Below, piece by piece: positions 27,065-36,323 of a stretch of 64,000 bases of DNA. The first letter of the stretch is position 1, and every line of letters begins with the position of its first letter. Source of the DNA: Aminivibrio sp. (GTDB lineage: Bacteria; Synergistota; Synergistia; Synergistales; Aminobacteriaceae); NCBI RefSeq assembly GCF_016756745.1, contig NZ_JAESIH010000025.1, positions 184,169 through 248,168 on the forward strand. Direction: 5' to 3'. The position numbers were made by a program, and so were the translations under genes. The notes under the pieces are model-generated. The model searched no databases and was not told where the DNA came from. It saw only the letters and a list, made by a program, of their open reading frames with translations.

Positions 27065-27587
27065 CGGCACCTTTTTTTATCCTGTTAAACTTGTCGTGGG
27101 TGTCCTCTACCCGGACGAAAACCTGTGGCGGTGGACGGCCGGAAAACTCTCGGGCCTCTGGGGTGCCCCTGAAGACATGAGTCCCGAGTTCCCTTTTACC
27201 GTCACGGACTATTATTCCGATATTTCCCCCGTCCTGTTCCGCCGGTTTCTTTCCTTTTCCGGCCTTCGCGACGGCGGGGAACTGCCTGAATGGAAAAGAA
27301 CCGCCTGCCGCCTCGAGAACGAAAGCGGCGCTCAGAGAACAGTGAACATTGACCCTGGATACGTGAACGGAGCAAGACTGGTGCTTGCATCTACAAAGGA
27401 CAACGCTCACAGGGTGTATATCGGGGGAGGCATTCACGGGGAGGTTACCCTTCGGTTCAGGTTCAAAAAATGGGAACCTTTCGACTACACCTTCCCCGAT
27501 TTCGCAGAAGGTCTTTACGACGGTTTTCTTTCAGTCGTAAGAAAAAAATGGATTCGTGAAATGGAATCGAGGAGGCGCGAAAAATGA
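27048..27587 (+). CDS. DUF4416 family protein
   Basis: A 179-residue protein matching my recollection of DUF4416: VKLVVGVLYPDENL near the start (proteins of this family often begin with VKLIxGxLY), TDYYSDISP near residue 52, then NIDPGYVNGARLVLASTKD and HRVYIGGGIHGEVTLRF, ending in the conserved DYTFPDF segment. The function is not known. It is coupled to the previous gene by overlap and to purB by ATGA (27584-27587). Confidence 0.72.
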   Translation: MERNPDGTFFYPVKLVVGVLYPDENLWRWTAGKLSGLWGAPEDMSPEFPFTVTDYYSDISPVLFRRFLSFSGLRDGGELPEWKRTACRLENESGAQRTVNIDPGYVNGARLVLASTKDNAHRVYIGGGIHGEVTLRFRFKKWEPFDYTFPDFAEGLYDGFLSVVRKKWIREMESRRREK

Positions 27588-28879
27588 TCGGGAGATACCA
27601 AACCGCAGAAATGGGAGCCATCTGGAGCGAGGAGAGCAAATTCCGCGCTTGGCTGGAAGTGGAGCTGGCCGTTTGCAGGGTCTGGATGGAAAAGGGAGTC
27701 ATCCCGGGGGAAGCCTACACTGACATCTGCGAAAAAGCGTCCTTTGACATCGACAGAATCAACGAGATAGAGGAACAGGTTCACCATGACGTCATCGCCT
27801 TTGTATCGGCCGTCGCCGAAAAGATCGGGGAAAACGGCAGGTACATCCACCTCGGCCTGACAAGCAGCGACGTAATTGATACCGCGTCCTCCCTTTTGCT
27901 GAAACGTTCTTTCTCAATAGTGAAAGAAAAAACCGCGGTCCTCATGTCTGCCATTGCTGATCGGGCAGAAGAATTCAAGTATACTCCCTGCGTCGGGCGC
28001 ACCCACGGAATCCACGGAGAACCCACCACCTTCGGCCTGAAGCTCCTCAACTGGCTCTACCAGCTCCAGAGGGACACGGAAAGGCTGGATCTGGCGGAAG
28101 AACAGGTCAGCTACGGGAAAATTTCCGGGGCCGTGGGAACGTACGCCCACTGCGAACCTTCCGTGGAGCGGAGAGTATGCGATCTTCTCGGGCTCAAACC
28201 ATCTCTCGTTTCAACGCAGATTCTCCAAAGAGACAGGCACAGCAACGCAATGAATACCATCGCACTCCTCGGAAGCGCTCTCGACCGATTTGCAACAGAA
28301 ATTCGCCACCTGCAGAGGACGGAAGTAATGGAGGCAATGGAACCCTTCGGCGCAAAGCAGAAAGGTTCGAGCGCCATGCCTCACAAGAGAAACCCGATCC
28401 TGTGCGAACGCATTTCCGGAATGAGCAGACTCCTGAGAGGATACGCCCTCACCGCCATGGAAAACATTACTTTATGGCATGAACGAGATATAAGTCATTC
28501 CTCGACGGAAAGGGTCATCTGGCCGGATGCTTTTCACCTGATCACCTATATGCTCTCAAAAATGACATATATTGTTAAAAATATGGTTGTAAATACCACA
28601 AAAATGAGAGAAAATCTGGATATAACCCGGGGGCTCGTTTTCAGCCAGCGTGTTCTCCTCGACCTGGTTGAGCGGTTTGGCCTTCCGAGGGAAGAAGCCT
28701 ACGCCATTGTTCAGGAAAACGCGATGAAATGCTGGTCAGGGAGAAAAACTTTCCAAGAGTTGCTTCTCGAAGATGGACGGATCGCATCCCGCCTTTCCCC
28801 GGAGGAACTGGAAGGCCTTTTTTCAACCGATCACTATTTCCGCTGGGTTGACGAGATATTTGCACGTTTTCGCCGGTAA
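27584..28879 (+). CDS. purB: Adenylosuccinate lyase
   Basis: Cleaves adenylosuccinate and SAICAR in purine synthesis. The fumarase-superfamily signature GSSAMPHKRNP (about residue 262) contains the flexible-loop catalytic Ser; VGRTHGIHGEPTTFG (about 138) supplies His. Length 431 aa is that of the Bacillus/Thermotoga class. It starts with ATG in an ATGA overlap. Confidence 0.97.
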   Translation: MIGRYQTAEMGAIWSEESKFRAWLEVELAVCRVWMEKGVIPGEAYTDICEKASFDIDRINEIEEQVHHDVIAFVSAVAEKIGENGRYIHLGLTSSDVIDTASSLLLKRSFSIVKEKTAVLMSAIADRAEEFKYTPCVGRTHGIHGEPTTFGLKLLNWLYQLQRDTERLDLAEEQVSYGKISGAVGTYAHCEPSVERRVCDLLGLKPSLVSTQILQRDRHSNAMNTIALLGSALDRFATEIRHLQRTEVMEAMEPFGAKQKGSSAMPHKRNPILCERISGMSRLLRGYALTAMENITLWHERDISHSSTERVIWPDAFHLITYMLSKMTYIVKNMVVNTTKMRENLDITRGLVFSQRVLLDLVERFGLPREEAYAIVQENAMKCWSGRKTFQELLLEDGRIASRLSPEELEGLFSTDHYFRWVDEIFARFRR

Positions 28880-28914
28880 CAGGGCAACATACAATCTATT
28901 CGGGAGGAGATACT

Positions 28915-29913
28915 ATGTTTGCTGCTGACAGGAACCTTGCGCTTGAGCTGGTGAGGGCGACAGAAGCGGCCGCCATGGCAGCGGGACGATGGATGGGACG
29001 GGGAGACAAGAATGCCGTTGACGGAGCGGCGGTAAATGCGCTCCGGTATATTCTCAACACGGTCAGCATGTCCGGTGTCGTTGTTATCGGCGAAGGGGAA
29101 AAGGACGAAGCCCCCATGCTCTACAACGGAGAGAAGCTTGGAGCGGAAAAGGCCCCTGAAGTCGACATAGCGGTCGATCCCATCGACGGCACCCGGCTTA
29201 CCGCTCTCGGTCTCGCCGGAGCCATCAGCGTTGTCGCCGTTTCCGAACGGGGGACCATGTTCAACCCCAAAAACATTTACTACATGAACAAGCTCGTCGT
29301 CGGTCCCGAAGCGGCGGACGTTATCGACATCAACCTCACTCCCGAGGAGAACGTGGCCCGAGTCGCTGAGGCAAAGGGGAAGGCCCTTGATGATGTCACA
29401 GTGGTAGTTCTGGACCGTCCGCGGCACGAAGAACTGAAGACCCGCATACGAAAAGTCGGTGCCAGAATCAAGCTCATCCCCGACGGAGACATCGGAGGTT
29501 CTCTTCTCACATGGAAGGACCGGGGCGGAGCCGATCTCCTCATGGGCATCGGAGGATCGCCGGAAGCGGTCATTACAGCCTGTGCCATCAAGTGTCTCGG
29601 GGGCAGCATGCAGTGCAAGCTCTGGCCGAGAAATGACGAGGACATAGCCGAAAGCAGGAAAAGAGGCCTCGATCTTGACCAGGTCCTTACCACTGACGAC
29701 CTCGTCAGGGGAGACAACGTGTTTTTTGCCGCCACGGGAGTCACCGACGGGGACTTTTTGAAGGGCGTCCGCTACGAAGGGCGGGAGATACATACCAGTT
29801 CCATGGTCATGAGATCACGAAGCGGCACTATACGCTTCGTGGACAGTATCCACATGCCGAAGAAGCTGACGGAACTCTCCAAGGTCAGCGGTATCGAATA
29901 CAGCACGGTCTGA
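28915..29913 (+). CDS. glpX: Fructose-1,6-bisphosphatase class II
   Basis: Gluconeogenic hydrolysis of fructose-1,6-bisphosphate, metal dependent. It has the N-terminal RATEAAAMAAGRWMGRGDKN, IGEGEKDEAPML (about residue 60), the metal-binding DPIDGT (about 86) and MGIGGSPEA (about 210), all GlpX hallmarks. Length 332 aa. GGGAGGAG lies before the ATG. A terminator follows. Confidence 0.96.
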   Translation: MFAADRNLALELVRATEAAAMAAGRWMGRGDKNAVDGAAVNALRYILNTVSMSGVVVIGEGEKDEAPMLYNGEKLGAEKAPEVDIAVDPIDGTRLTALGLAGAISVVAVSERGTMFNPKNIYYMNKLVVGPEAADVIDINLTPEENVARVAEAKGKALDDVTVVVLDRPRHEELKTRIRKVGARIKLIPDGDIGGSLLTWKDRGGADLLMGIGGSPEAVITACAIKCLGGSMQCKLWPRNDEDIAESRKRGLDLDQVLTTDDLVRGDNVFFAATGVTDGDFLKGVRYEGREIHTSSMVMRSRSGTIRFVDSIHMPKKLTELSKVSGIEYSTV

Positions 29914-29925
29914 CAACAAAGGGCG

Positions 29926-29977
29926 AACGGGAAAGGCGGGAGTGAACATTTCTTCCCGCCTTCCCCGTTATTTTTTC
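29926..29977. terminator. Bidirectional terminator between glpX and hypF
   Basis: A 16-bp stem with one mismatch (29926-29941 with 29954-29969) is followed by a T-run on the plus strand. It overlaps the hypF stop codon from the other side. Confidence 0.88.
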
Positions 29978-32247
29978 TTCCACTTTTCAGCCCCTATGGC
30001 CACCTGCCCGACTGAAACGCACTCGTCGTTGGGTGGAACAAGCCTGTGGAGCAGGGGATTGAGCCCCTTCTTGCCGAGGAGCGACCTTACCGTCGCAGTC
30101 AGTCTCCTGTTCTGCCAGACCCCTCCAGAAAGAGCCACATCCCTTATACCTGTTTCTTCCGCCAAACGGCCGCAGACTTCGGCGACCCCATGGGCAAGGC
30201 CGGTATGTATCGCTCCGGCGACACGTTCCCTCCTCATGGTGCCGCGATTTTCCATAACCCATCTGACAGCGGGCCTCCAGTCAAGTATGAAGCGTCCATC
30301 CCGACTTTCGACAGTAAAAGGAGCGCTGATCCGCCCTCCTTCCGCAATCCCTTCAAGAGCCATGGCAGCCTGGCCGTCAAAGGTGATTTTTTCCGCAAGG
30401 CCCAGAAGGGCGGAAACGCCGTCGAAAAATCTTCCGCACGACGTCGTGAGCGGCGAAATTCCGAGAACCGAAAGAACCTGGCGGATCATGTCTTTTTTTC
30501 CCGGCCAGAGTTCTTCTCCCATGTGCCGTGCAGTTTCTTCTCCCAGAGCCATGGCGAGAAGAGAAAGTCCGTAGCGCCACGGCTCCATCACGGCCGCATC
30601 GCCTCCTGGAAGGCGGGAAGGAAGAAAGTGCCCTTTTCTGGAGAAACCGGAAGAATCTCCAAGAAGAAATTCTCCTCCCCAGACAGTTCCGTCGGACCCA
30701 TACCCGGTGCCGTCAAAAATCACCCCTATGGCGGGGCCTTTGACACCGTTTTCGAGCAGGCATGCGGCGAGATGAGCATGATGATGCTGTACCGCCAGCC
30801 TTTCGCCTTTAAAGGAAGGAAGGTTCATCAGGGCGGCCGTGGTGGAAAGAAACTGGGGATGAAGATCATGGACGAGATATTCCGGGCTGAGGCCGTACAG
30901 CGTCATGAAATGTTTCATCGCCCGGCCGTAATAGGCGGCTGTCTCCCGCTGTTTCATGTCGCCAAGATATTGCCCGGGGAAGACAAGATTTCCTTTTGAA
31001 ACGCAAAATGTTGACTTCATTTCCGCCCCCGCTCCGAGGATAACCGGAGTGTCTTCCTGGATGGCCATGGGTGCTGGAGTGTAGCCCCTGGCTCTCCGGA
31101 GAAGAAAGTATGTCCGGCCCAGGGGAGCGGCCACAGAATCATCGATGGCCATATAAATTTCCCTGTCGTGAAGTAAAAAGAAGTCTGCGATTCCCGCAAG
31201 GGCGGAAAGCGCTTTTTCGTTCGAGGAAACGATGGGTTCATCGGAAAAGTTCGCGCTTGTCATGATCAGGGCTTTCTTTCCCTCAAGGATCAGCAGGTGA
31301 AGAGGTGAATAGGGGAGGAAGAGTCCCACCGTTTTCTGGCCCGGCGCCACGAGTTCAGAAAGGGGGTATCCCTTTCTCCGGCAGCACAGGACAATGGGTT
31401 TTCGCGGGGAAAGAAGCAGTTCCCTGGCGCTTCCCGGGATATATGCCATCTTCTCCGCCTCCTCCATGGAAGAGGCCATAACCGCAAAAGGTTTGTCTTT
31501 CCTTCCTTTTCTCTGCCGCAGCAGGGCTACTGTTCCGTCGCAGAAGGGCGTGCATGCTAAGTGGAAACCTCCGATGCCTTTGACTGCGACAATGCGGCCC
31601 TCATCCAGGAGGACCGAGCATTTCCTTACCGCTTCGTCGCCCCGGCAGAGAACGGTCCCCCCACTGTCGGTCAGCCGGACCGAAGGGCCGCAGTCGAAGC
31701 AGGCGTTCGGCTGCGCATGGAATCTTCTATCGGAAGAGTCATGATATTCCCTGCTGCAGGAAGGGCACATGACAAACGGAGCCATGGCAGTCTTCGGCCG
31801 ATCGTAGGGGAGGTCCCGTATAATCGTGTACCGGGGGCCGCAGTTCGTGCAGTTGATAAAGGGGTACCGGTATCTCCTGTCCGATGGATCCCGCATCTCG
31901 GACGTACAGTCTTCACAGACGGCAAGATCCGGCGGGATGAGGACAGACAACTCTTCCTCCTTTTTGCTTTCGAGAATCCTGAAAGCCGTTTCACCCGAAT
32001 CCTCCCCCTGCCGGTCCTCCAGAACGACCGCCGAGGTGATCACCGAAGCCGGTGGATTTTCCGAGGAAAGAGCGTGGAGATACCTCTCCAGGACCTCAGG
32101 TTCACCGGTGAGTTCAATCTCAACCCCTCCCGAGGTATTTCTGACCGACCCGGCAACACCGAATCTTTCTGCCAGCTTGGCGCAAAAAGGACGAAATCCG
32201 ACACCCTGGACGATACCGGAGACGAGAATCTTTTTATGGGAAAGCAT
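29968..32247 (-). CDS. hypF: Carbamoyltransferase HypF ([NiFe]-hydrogenase maturation)
   Basis: Makes the carbamoyl-adenylate from which the cyanide ligands of the [NiFe] site arise. Domains in order over 759 aa: acylphosphatase (VSGIVQGVGFRPFC, residues about 9-90), two zinc fingers (CEDC/CTNC and CPSC/CFDC, about 110-185), YrdC-like domain (about 200-380) and a Kae1-like domain with HHHAH (about 480). The ATG at 32247 has GGAGG 7 bases upstream. No other hyp gene or hydrogenase lies in the window; the gene stands alone, divergent from cobO. Confidence 0.95.
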   Translation of the reverse strand: MLSHKKILVSGIVQGVGFRPFCAKLAERFGVAGSVRNTSGGVEIELTGEPEVLERYLHALSSENPPASVITSAVVLEDRQGEDSGETAFRILESKKEEELSVLIPPDLAVCEDCTSEMRDPSDRRYRYPFINCTNCGPRYTIIRDLPYDRPKTAMAPFVMCPSCSREYHDSSDRRFHAQPNACFDCGPSVRLTDSGGTVLCRGDEAVRKCSVLLDEGRIVAVKGIGGFHLACTPFCDGTVALLRQRKGRKDKPFAVMASSMEEAEKMAYIPGSARELLLSPRKPIVLCCRRKGYPLSELVAPGQKTVGLFLPYSPLHLLILEGKKALIMTSANFSDEPIVSSNEKALSALAGIADFFLLHDREIYMAIDDSVAAPLGRTYFLLRRARGYTPAPMAIQEDTPVILGAGAEMKSTFCVSKGNLVFPGQYLGDMKQRETAAYYGRAMKHFMTLYGLSPEYLVHDLHPQFLSTTAALMNLPSFKGERLAVQHHHAHLAACLLENGVKGPAIGVIFDGTGYGSDGTVWGGEFLLGDSSGFSRKGHFLPSRLPGGDAAVMEPWRYGLSLLAMALGEETARHMGEELWPGKKDMIRQVLSVLGISPLTTSCGRFFDGVSALLGLAEKITFDGQAAMALEGIAEGGRISAPFTVESRDGRFILDWRPAVRWVMENRGTMRRERVAGAIHTGLAHGVAEVCGRLAEETGIRDVALSGGVWQNRRLTATVRSLLGKKGLNPLLHRLVPPNDECVSVGQVAIGAEKWKKK

Positions 32248-32271
32248 TGACAAACCTCCAATCTGAATGCA

Positions 32272-32284
32272 TTGTAATATACAA
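32272..32284. promoter_or_regulatory. Palindrome in the hypF/cobO divergent region
   Basis: TTGTA-ATA-TACAA is a perfect 5-bp inverted repeat centred in the 73-base gap between the two starts and overlapping -10-like sequences on both strands. It may be an operator or two back-to-back -10 boxes. Confidence 0.3.
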
Positions 32285-32320
32285 AGAAAAAGGTGCATAG
32301 CGGAACGGGGTGATGACGCA

Positions 32321-32848
32321 ATGTCGCTTTTGGACTTCGGTCTCATTCATGTTTACATGGGCGATGGAAAGGGAAAAACAACCAGCGCCCTGGGACTCGT
32401 GGTCCGCATGACCGGATGCGGCGGAAAAACGGCTTTTATCCAGTTCATGAAGGGGTGGCTCTACAGCGAAGTTCGGGGACTCTCTTTTCTTCCGGGAGTA
32501 CGGCTCATTCAAACGGGGCGTCCCGATTACATCTATCCCGGACGAATTGACCCCGTTGATTTCGCCGAAGCTGAAAAAGGACTGCGCGCGGCCCGGCAGG
32601 CTCTTCTCTCGGGATGCTATGATCTTGTCATTCTCGACGAAATCAACGTGGCCCTCTCGTTCGGACTGCTTCCTCTCGGGGAAGTACTTGAACTTCTGAA
32701 ACGTAAACCGCTTCATGTGGAAGTGGTTCTCACAGGGAGAAATCCGCCACCCGAGCTGATAGAAATTGCAGACCTTGTGACGGACATGGCCGAGGTAAAA
32801 CACCCTTACAGAAAAGGCATTCTGGCCAGAAAGGGAATTGACTGCTGA
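32321..32848 (+). CDS. cobO: Cob(I)alamin adenosyltransferase, CobO/BtuR type
   Basis: Adenosylates cob(I)alamin to the coenzyme form. It has the P-loop GDGKGKTTSALGL (about residue 13), IQFMKGW (about 43), the DLVILDEINVALSFGLL segment (about 105) and LTGRNPPPEL near 145. Length 175 aa is typical. The ATG at 32321 has GGGGTG upstream; earlier in-frame starts lack a site. It precedes the Lon-like gene by 41 bases. No other cobalamin genes are near. Confidence 0.95.
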   Translation: MSLLDFGLIHVYMGDGKGKTTSALGLVVRMTGCGGKTAFIQFMKGWLYSEVRGLSFLPGVRLIQTGRPDYIYPGRIDPVDFAEAEKGLRAARQALLSGCYDLVILDEINVALSFGLLPLGEVLELLKRKPLHVEVVLTGRNPPPELIEIADLVTDMAEVKHPYRKGILARKGIDC

Positions 32849-32889
32849 AAAAGCAACTGAATTCAAGACAAATCCGGGAGGATATCTCT

Positions 32890-35301
32890 ATGGCAAAACA
32901 ATCTGGAGGAAAACAGATTTCACTGGACCAGCTTCGAAAAAAAACCGACATTGGGTCTCTCGGTTTTGCGACAACTGAGGAACTTCAACCCCTGCAGGAA
33001 TTTATCGGCCAGAAAAGGGCAGTTTCTGCCATTTCCTTCGGCCTTGAGGTGGAAAGCAAGGGCTACAACATTTTTGTTCTCGGCAATCCCGGCAGCGGCA
33101 GAACAACCTACTCTCTCGAGCGGCTCAGGACTGCGGCAGCGAAAAGAGCGGCCCCGGACGACTGGGTGTACGTTTACAACTTCGACGACCCGGGACAGCC
33201 GCTTGCGATAAACCTCCCCGCGGGGAAAGGAAAGGCTCTCGGGACAGCCTTTGATGAACTTCTCGAAGAGCTCAAAGTCTCCATCAGCAAGGCCTTCGAG
33301 AAAAGCCAGTATGAAGACGCCAAGGCGCAGCTGGTGAAAGCGTTCCAGGAAGAGGTCAACCAGCTCATGGAAGAGGTCAAGGCCTGGGCGATGGAAAAGG
33401 AATTCGCCCTGAAGAGGACTCCCCAGGGGTTCGTCAACATTCCCCTTACCGAGGAGGAAGGCGAAAACGGGGAAAAAATCAAGCGGGAAATCCAGCAGGA
33501 GGAGTTCGAGGCCCTTTCCGAAGAAGAGCAGAAGACCTGGCAGAAAAAGTCGGAAGAAGTCTCCCAGAAAACCCTGGATACCCTCCGGAAGATCCGCGAT
33601 CTTGAGAAGGAGTTGAAGGAGCGCATTGTCAAGCTGGAGGCGGAAATCTGCAGAAACGCCATAACGCCATACCTCCATGACGTGAAGGAAAAATTCGGCA
33701 CTACCGAGGTCCTCTGTTCTTGGATTGACGCCCTGACGGAAGACATCATAGAGAACTTCAGCATCTTCGTCGCAGCAGCCAAGGACGAAAACGCTGAAAT
33801 AGACTTCACTCGCTATACGGTGAACGTTTTTGTCTGCAACGATCCAGAGAACGGTTCTCCCGTCATATGGGAGACAAACCCGACATACTACAACCTCTCC
33901 GGCAAAGTTGAATACGAAAGCCGGCAGGGATATCTGTATACCGATTTCAGGAAGATTGTGCCCGGTGCGTTCCAGAAGGCAAACGGCGGATTCCTCGTTC
34001 TGGATGCAGAGAAAGTCCTTCTCAACTTCATGTCCTGGGAGGCTCTCAAGAGGGTTCTCAGGACCGGAGAGGCTAATATAGAAAACCTGGGTGAGCAGTA
34101 CGGCGCGGTGCCGGTTTCTTCTCTCAGACCCCAGCCTATCCCCATCCGGCTGAAGGTCATCATGGTGGGGACACCGTACCTGTACGCCCTGCTTCAGCAC
34201 TACGATCCCGAGTTCCGGAAAATGTTCAAGATCAAGGCAGATTTCGACACGGACATGGAGAGAACCCCCGAGACGGAACGGCAGATGGCCCGGTTTATTG
34301 CCACCTGCCTGAAGCGGGAGAACGGCCTGCCCTTCGATGCTTCCGGAGTTGCGGAAGTCATCGACTGGTCGAGCAGAATCGCCGACGACCAGGAAAGGAT
34401 ATCCACCGAGTTCAACAAAATAACCGAAGTCATTGTGGAATCATCGGCGTGGACAAAAGCGGACGGAGCCTCCATCGTCACAGGCCGGCACGTACGAAAG
34501 GCCATAGAGGAGAAGAAGTTTCGTTCAAACCTGATCCAGGAGCGGATCGCCAGGGCTTACGAGGACGGCGTCATAAGGATTGACACATCCGGGGAAGTCG
34601 TCGGACAGATCAACGGCCTCTCAGTGGTGGATCTCATGGACTACCGCTTCGGCCATCCCTCCAGGATCACCGCTAATGTCTATATGGGGCAGGAAGGCGT
34701 CGTCAACATCGAACGGGAAGTGAAGCTTACGGGACCGATACACAACAAGGGACTGCTCATCCTGACGAGCTACCTCGGAAGGAAATATGCCCAGGACATG
34801 CCCCTTTCCCTCTCGGCCCGCATCACTTTCGAACAGATGTACGGAGGCATCGAGGGAGACAGCGCCTCTTCAACGGAGTTGTACTGCCTTCTTTCCGCCC
34901 TTTCCGGTGTTCCTCTGAAACAGGGATTCGCCGTGACCGGATCGGTGGACCAGTTCGGCAATATTCAGCCTATCGGCGGAGTCAACGAGAAAATCGAAGG
35001 GTTTTTCCAGTACTGCGAGCATCGCGGCCTCACCGGAGAGCAGGGTGTTATCATTCCGGCCCAGAACGTCCGCCATCTCATGCTTGAGGAAAAAGTCATT
35101 GATGCGGTAAAGGCGGGAAAGTTCGGCGTGTTCTCCGTTACGACCATCGACGAGGGGATCGGGCTTCTTACCGGGGTCTTACCGTCCACCATCCACAGAA
35201 AAGTGAAAAACAGGCTGAAGAAATGGATGAAAGAAGGGGCGAAACTCAAGAAAAAATACAAGCTCGAGGCGGAAGAAGACGACAACGATGCCGAAGAGTA
35301 G
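32890..35301 (+). CDS. Lon-related ATP-dependent protease (LonB/YcbZ-like)
   Basis: A cytoplasmic AAA+ protease of 803 aa. The N-terminal part holds the Walker A region GNPGSGRTTY (about residue 66, Arg where Lys is usual), followed by a long charged coiled-coil insertion (about 135-260). Walker B-like GGFLVLDAEKVL lies near 360. The S16 peptidase domain has the catalytic Ser in EGDSASSTE (about 658) and Lys in GGVNEKIEG (about 700). This architecture is that of the Lon-related AAA_32 family rather than LonA. The lysine-rich C-terminus runs into nth by 14 bases. Confidence 0.88.
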   Translation: MAKQSGGKQISLDQLRKKTDIGSLGFATTEELQPLQEFIGQKRAVSAISFGLEVESKGYNIFVLGNPGSGRTTYSLERLRTAAAKRAAPDDWVYVYNFDDPGQPLAINLPAGKGKALGTAFDELLEELKVSISKAFEKSQYEDAKAQLVKAFQEEVNQLMEEVKAWAMEKEFALKRTPQGFVNIPLTEEEGENGEKIKREIQQEEFEALSEEEQKTWQKKSEEVSQKTLDTLRKIRDLEKELKERIVKLEAEICRNAITPYLHDVKEKFGTTEVLCSWIDALTEDIIENFSIFVAAAKDENAEIDFTRYTVNVFVCNDPENGSPVIWETNPTYYNLSGKVEYESRQGYLYTDFRKIVPGAFQKANGGFLVLDAEKVLLNFMSWEALKRVLRTGEANIENLGEQYGAVPVSSLRPQPIPIRLKVIMVGTPYLYALLQHYDPEFRKMFKIKADFDTDMERTPETERQMARFIATCLKRENGLPFDASGVAEVIDWSSRIADDQERISTEFNKITEVIVESSAWTKADGASIVTGRHVRKAIEEKKFRSNLIQERIARAYEDGVIRIDTSGEVVGQINGLSVVDLMDYRFGHPSRITANVYMGQEGVVNIEREVKLTGPIHNKGLLILTSYLGRKYAQDMPLSLSARITFEQMYGGIEGDSASSTELYCLLSALSGVPLKQGFAVTGSVDQFGNIQPIGGVNEKIEGFFQYCEHRGLTGEQGVIIPAQNVRHLMLEEKVIDAVKAGKFGVFSVTTIDEGIGLLTGVLPSTIHRKVKNRLKKWMKEGAKLKKKYKLEAEEDDNDAEE

Positions 35302-35983
35302 CTTTTCCCGTCCCGCCGGAATCGACGAGGTGTTCGACGGCCTGGAAGAGATGTGGGGAAATGAATCGGCTCCTCCGGAACCGGCTCATGATGAACCCCT
35401 CGACGGGCTCGTGCTCACTCTTTTGTCCCAGAACACCAACGACCGGAACAGGGACCGGGCTTTCGACGCCCTCAAGACACGCTTTCCCGATTGGGAAACT
35501 GCGGCCGGGGCTTCCTCCGGAAGCATAGCGGACTGTATCAGGCCCGCCGGACTGGCAAACACAAAATCGGAAAGGATGCTTCGCATCCTCGATGCAATAA
35601 GGAAGACCTTTGGGAAGTATTCTCTGAAGGAACTCAAACACTGGGAGGATACGAAAATCAAGGAATACCTCGCTTCGCTGCCGGGGATCGGTGCAAAAAC
35701 CATTGCCTGCGTTATGCTGTTCGACCTCGGAAAATCGGCTTTCCCGGTGGACACACACATCGCTCGGTTCTGCAGACGGATGGAGTGGGTCTCGGAAAAG
35801 ACTGCTCCGGAAGAAATACAGGTTCTTCTTGAGGAATGGGTTCCCAGGGACCGATTTTACGGGGGTCACATAAATATAATTAAGCACGGCAGAGGTATCT
35901 GCTGGGCAAGAAAACCAGCCTGCGGGAAATGCCGTATCGCCGGACTCTGTCCCTACAGCGGCAAACACGGGGTCCTCGCCTGA
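35288..35983 (+). CDS. nth: Endonuclease III-like DNA glycosylase/AP lyase
   Basis: Base-excision repair of oxidised pyrimidines. It has the helix-hairpin-helix LPGIGAKTIACVM with the catalytic Lys (about residue 138), VDTHIAR with the catalytic Asp (about 155), and a C-terminal [4Fe-4S] motif C-x6-C-x2-C-x5-C (about 206-222). Length 231 aa. It overlaps the Lon-like gene by 14 bases. Some archaeal-type Nth paralogues differ in specificity, so the exact substrate is open. Confidence 0.92.
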   Translation: MPKSSFSRPAGIDEVFDGLEEMWGNESAPPEPAHDEPLDGLVLTLLSQNTNDRNRDRAFDALKTRFPDWETAAGASSGSIADCIRPAGLANTKSERMLRILDAIRKTFGKYSLKELKHWEDTKIKEYLASLPGIGAKTIACVMLFDLGKSAFPVDTHIARFCRRMEWVSEKTAPEEIQVLLEEWVPRDRFYGGHINIIKHGRGICWARKPACGKCRIAGLCPYSGKHGVLA

Positions 35984-35996
35984 GGGCCCCGTGTTT
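35963..35996. terminator. Convergent terminator-like hairpin between nth and yerC
   Basis: AAACACGGGG pairs with CCCCGTGTTT, continued by CCTC and GAGG around a short loop. The hairpin spans the nth stop. The U-tract is weak on either side. Confidence 0.6.
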
Positions 35997-36013
35997 CAAG
36001 CACAGGTCATTTT

Positions 36014-36310
36014 TCAGGATTCTTCTTTCCGCAGCCGCTCCAGCACAATCTTGTAGCCGTCCGCTCCATATTCGAGGAATTTTTTTACCCTGCTGATTGT
36101 CGCAGTGCTAGCTCCTGTTTGTTGGGCGATCTGGGGGTAGGTATACCCTTCGCTCAGGAGCCGCGACACTTCAAGACGCTGGGCCAGGGCTCTGATTTCC
36201 CCTATGGTTGCCACGTCTTCGAGGAAACTGTAGATTTCCTCCGGAGTTTCGAGGGAGAGAAACGCTTGGCAAAGCTGATCCGTCAATTTATCCTTCCATT
36301 TTTCAACCAT
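36014..36310 (-). CDS. yerC: YerC/YecD family TrpR-like DNA-binding protein
   Basis: A 98-residue protein of the YerC/YecD branch of the Trp repressor superfamily. It contains FLEDVATIGEIRALAQRLEV and the helix-turn-helix YTYPQIAQQTGASTATISRVKKFL (about residues 54-77). The ATG at 36310 has GAGGAGGT 7 bases upstream; longer in-frame starts run into the end of hisC. It lies 13 bases after hisC on the same strand, so the two form an operon, and a role in amino-acid or nucleotide gene control is possible. The regulon is unknown. Confidence 0.87.
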   Translation of the reverse strand: MVEKWKDKLTDQLCQAFLSLETPEEIYSFLEDVATIGEIRALAQRLEVSRLLSEGYTYPQIAQQTGASTATISRVKKFLEYGADGYKIVLERLRKEES

Positions 36311-36323
36311 CAATGGCACCTCC

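Noticed and set aside
32920..34200. 426-codon minus-strand frame opposite the Lon-like gene
   Set aside because: Shadow of a real gene; no motif and no ribosome-binding site.
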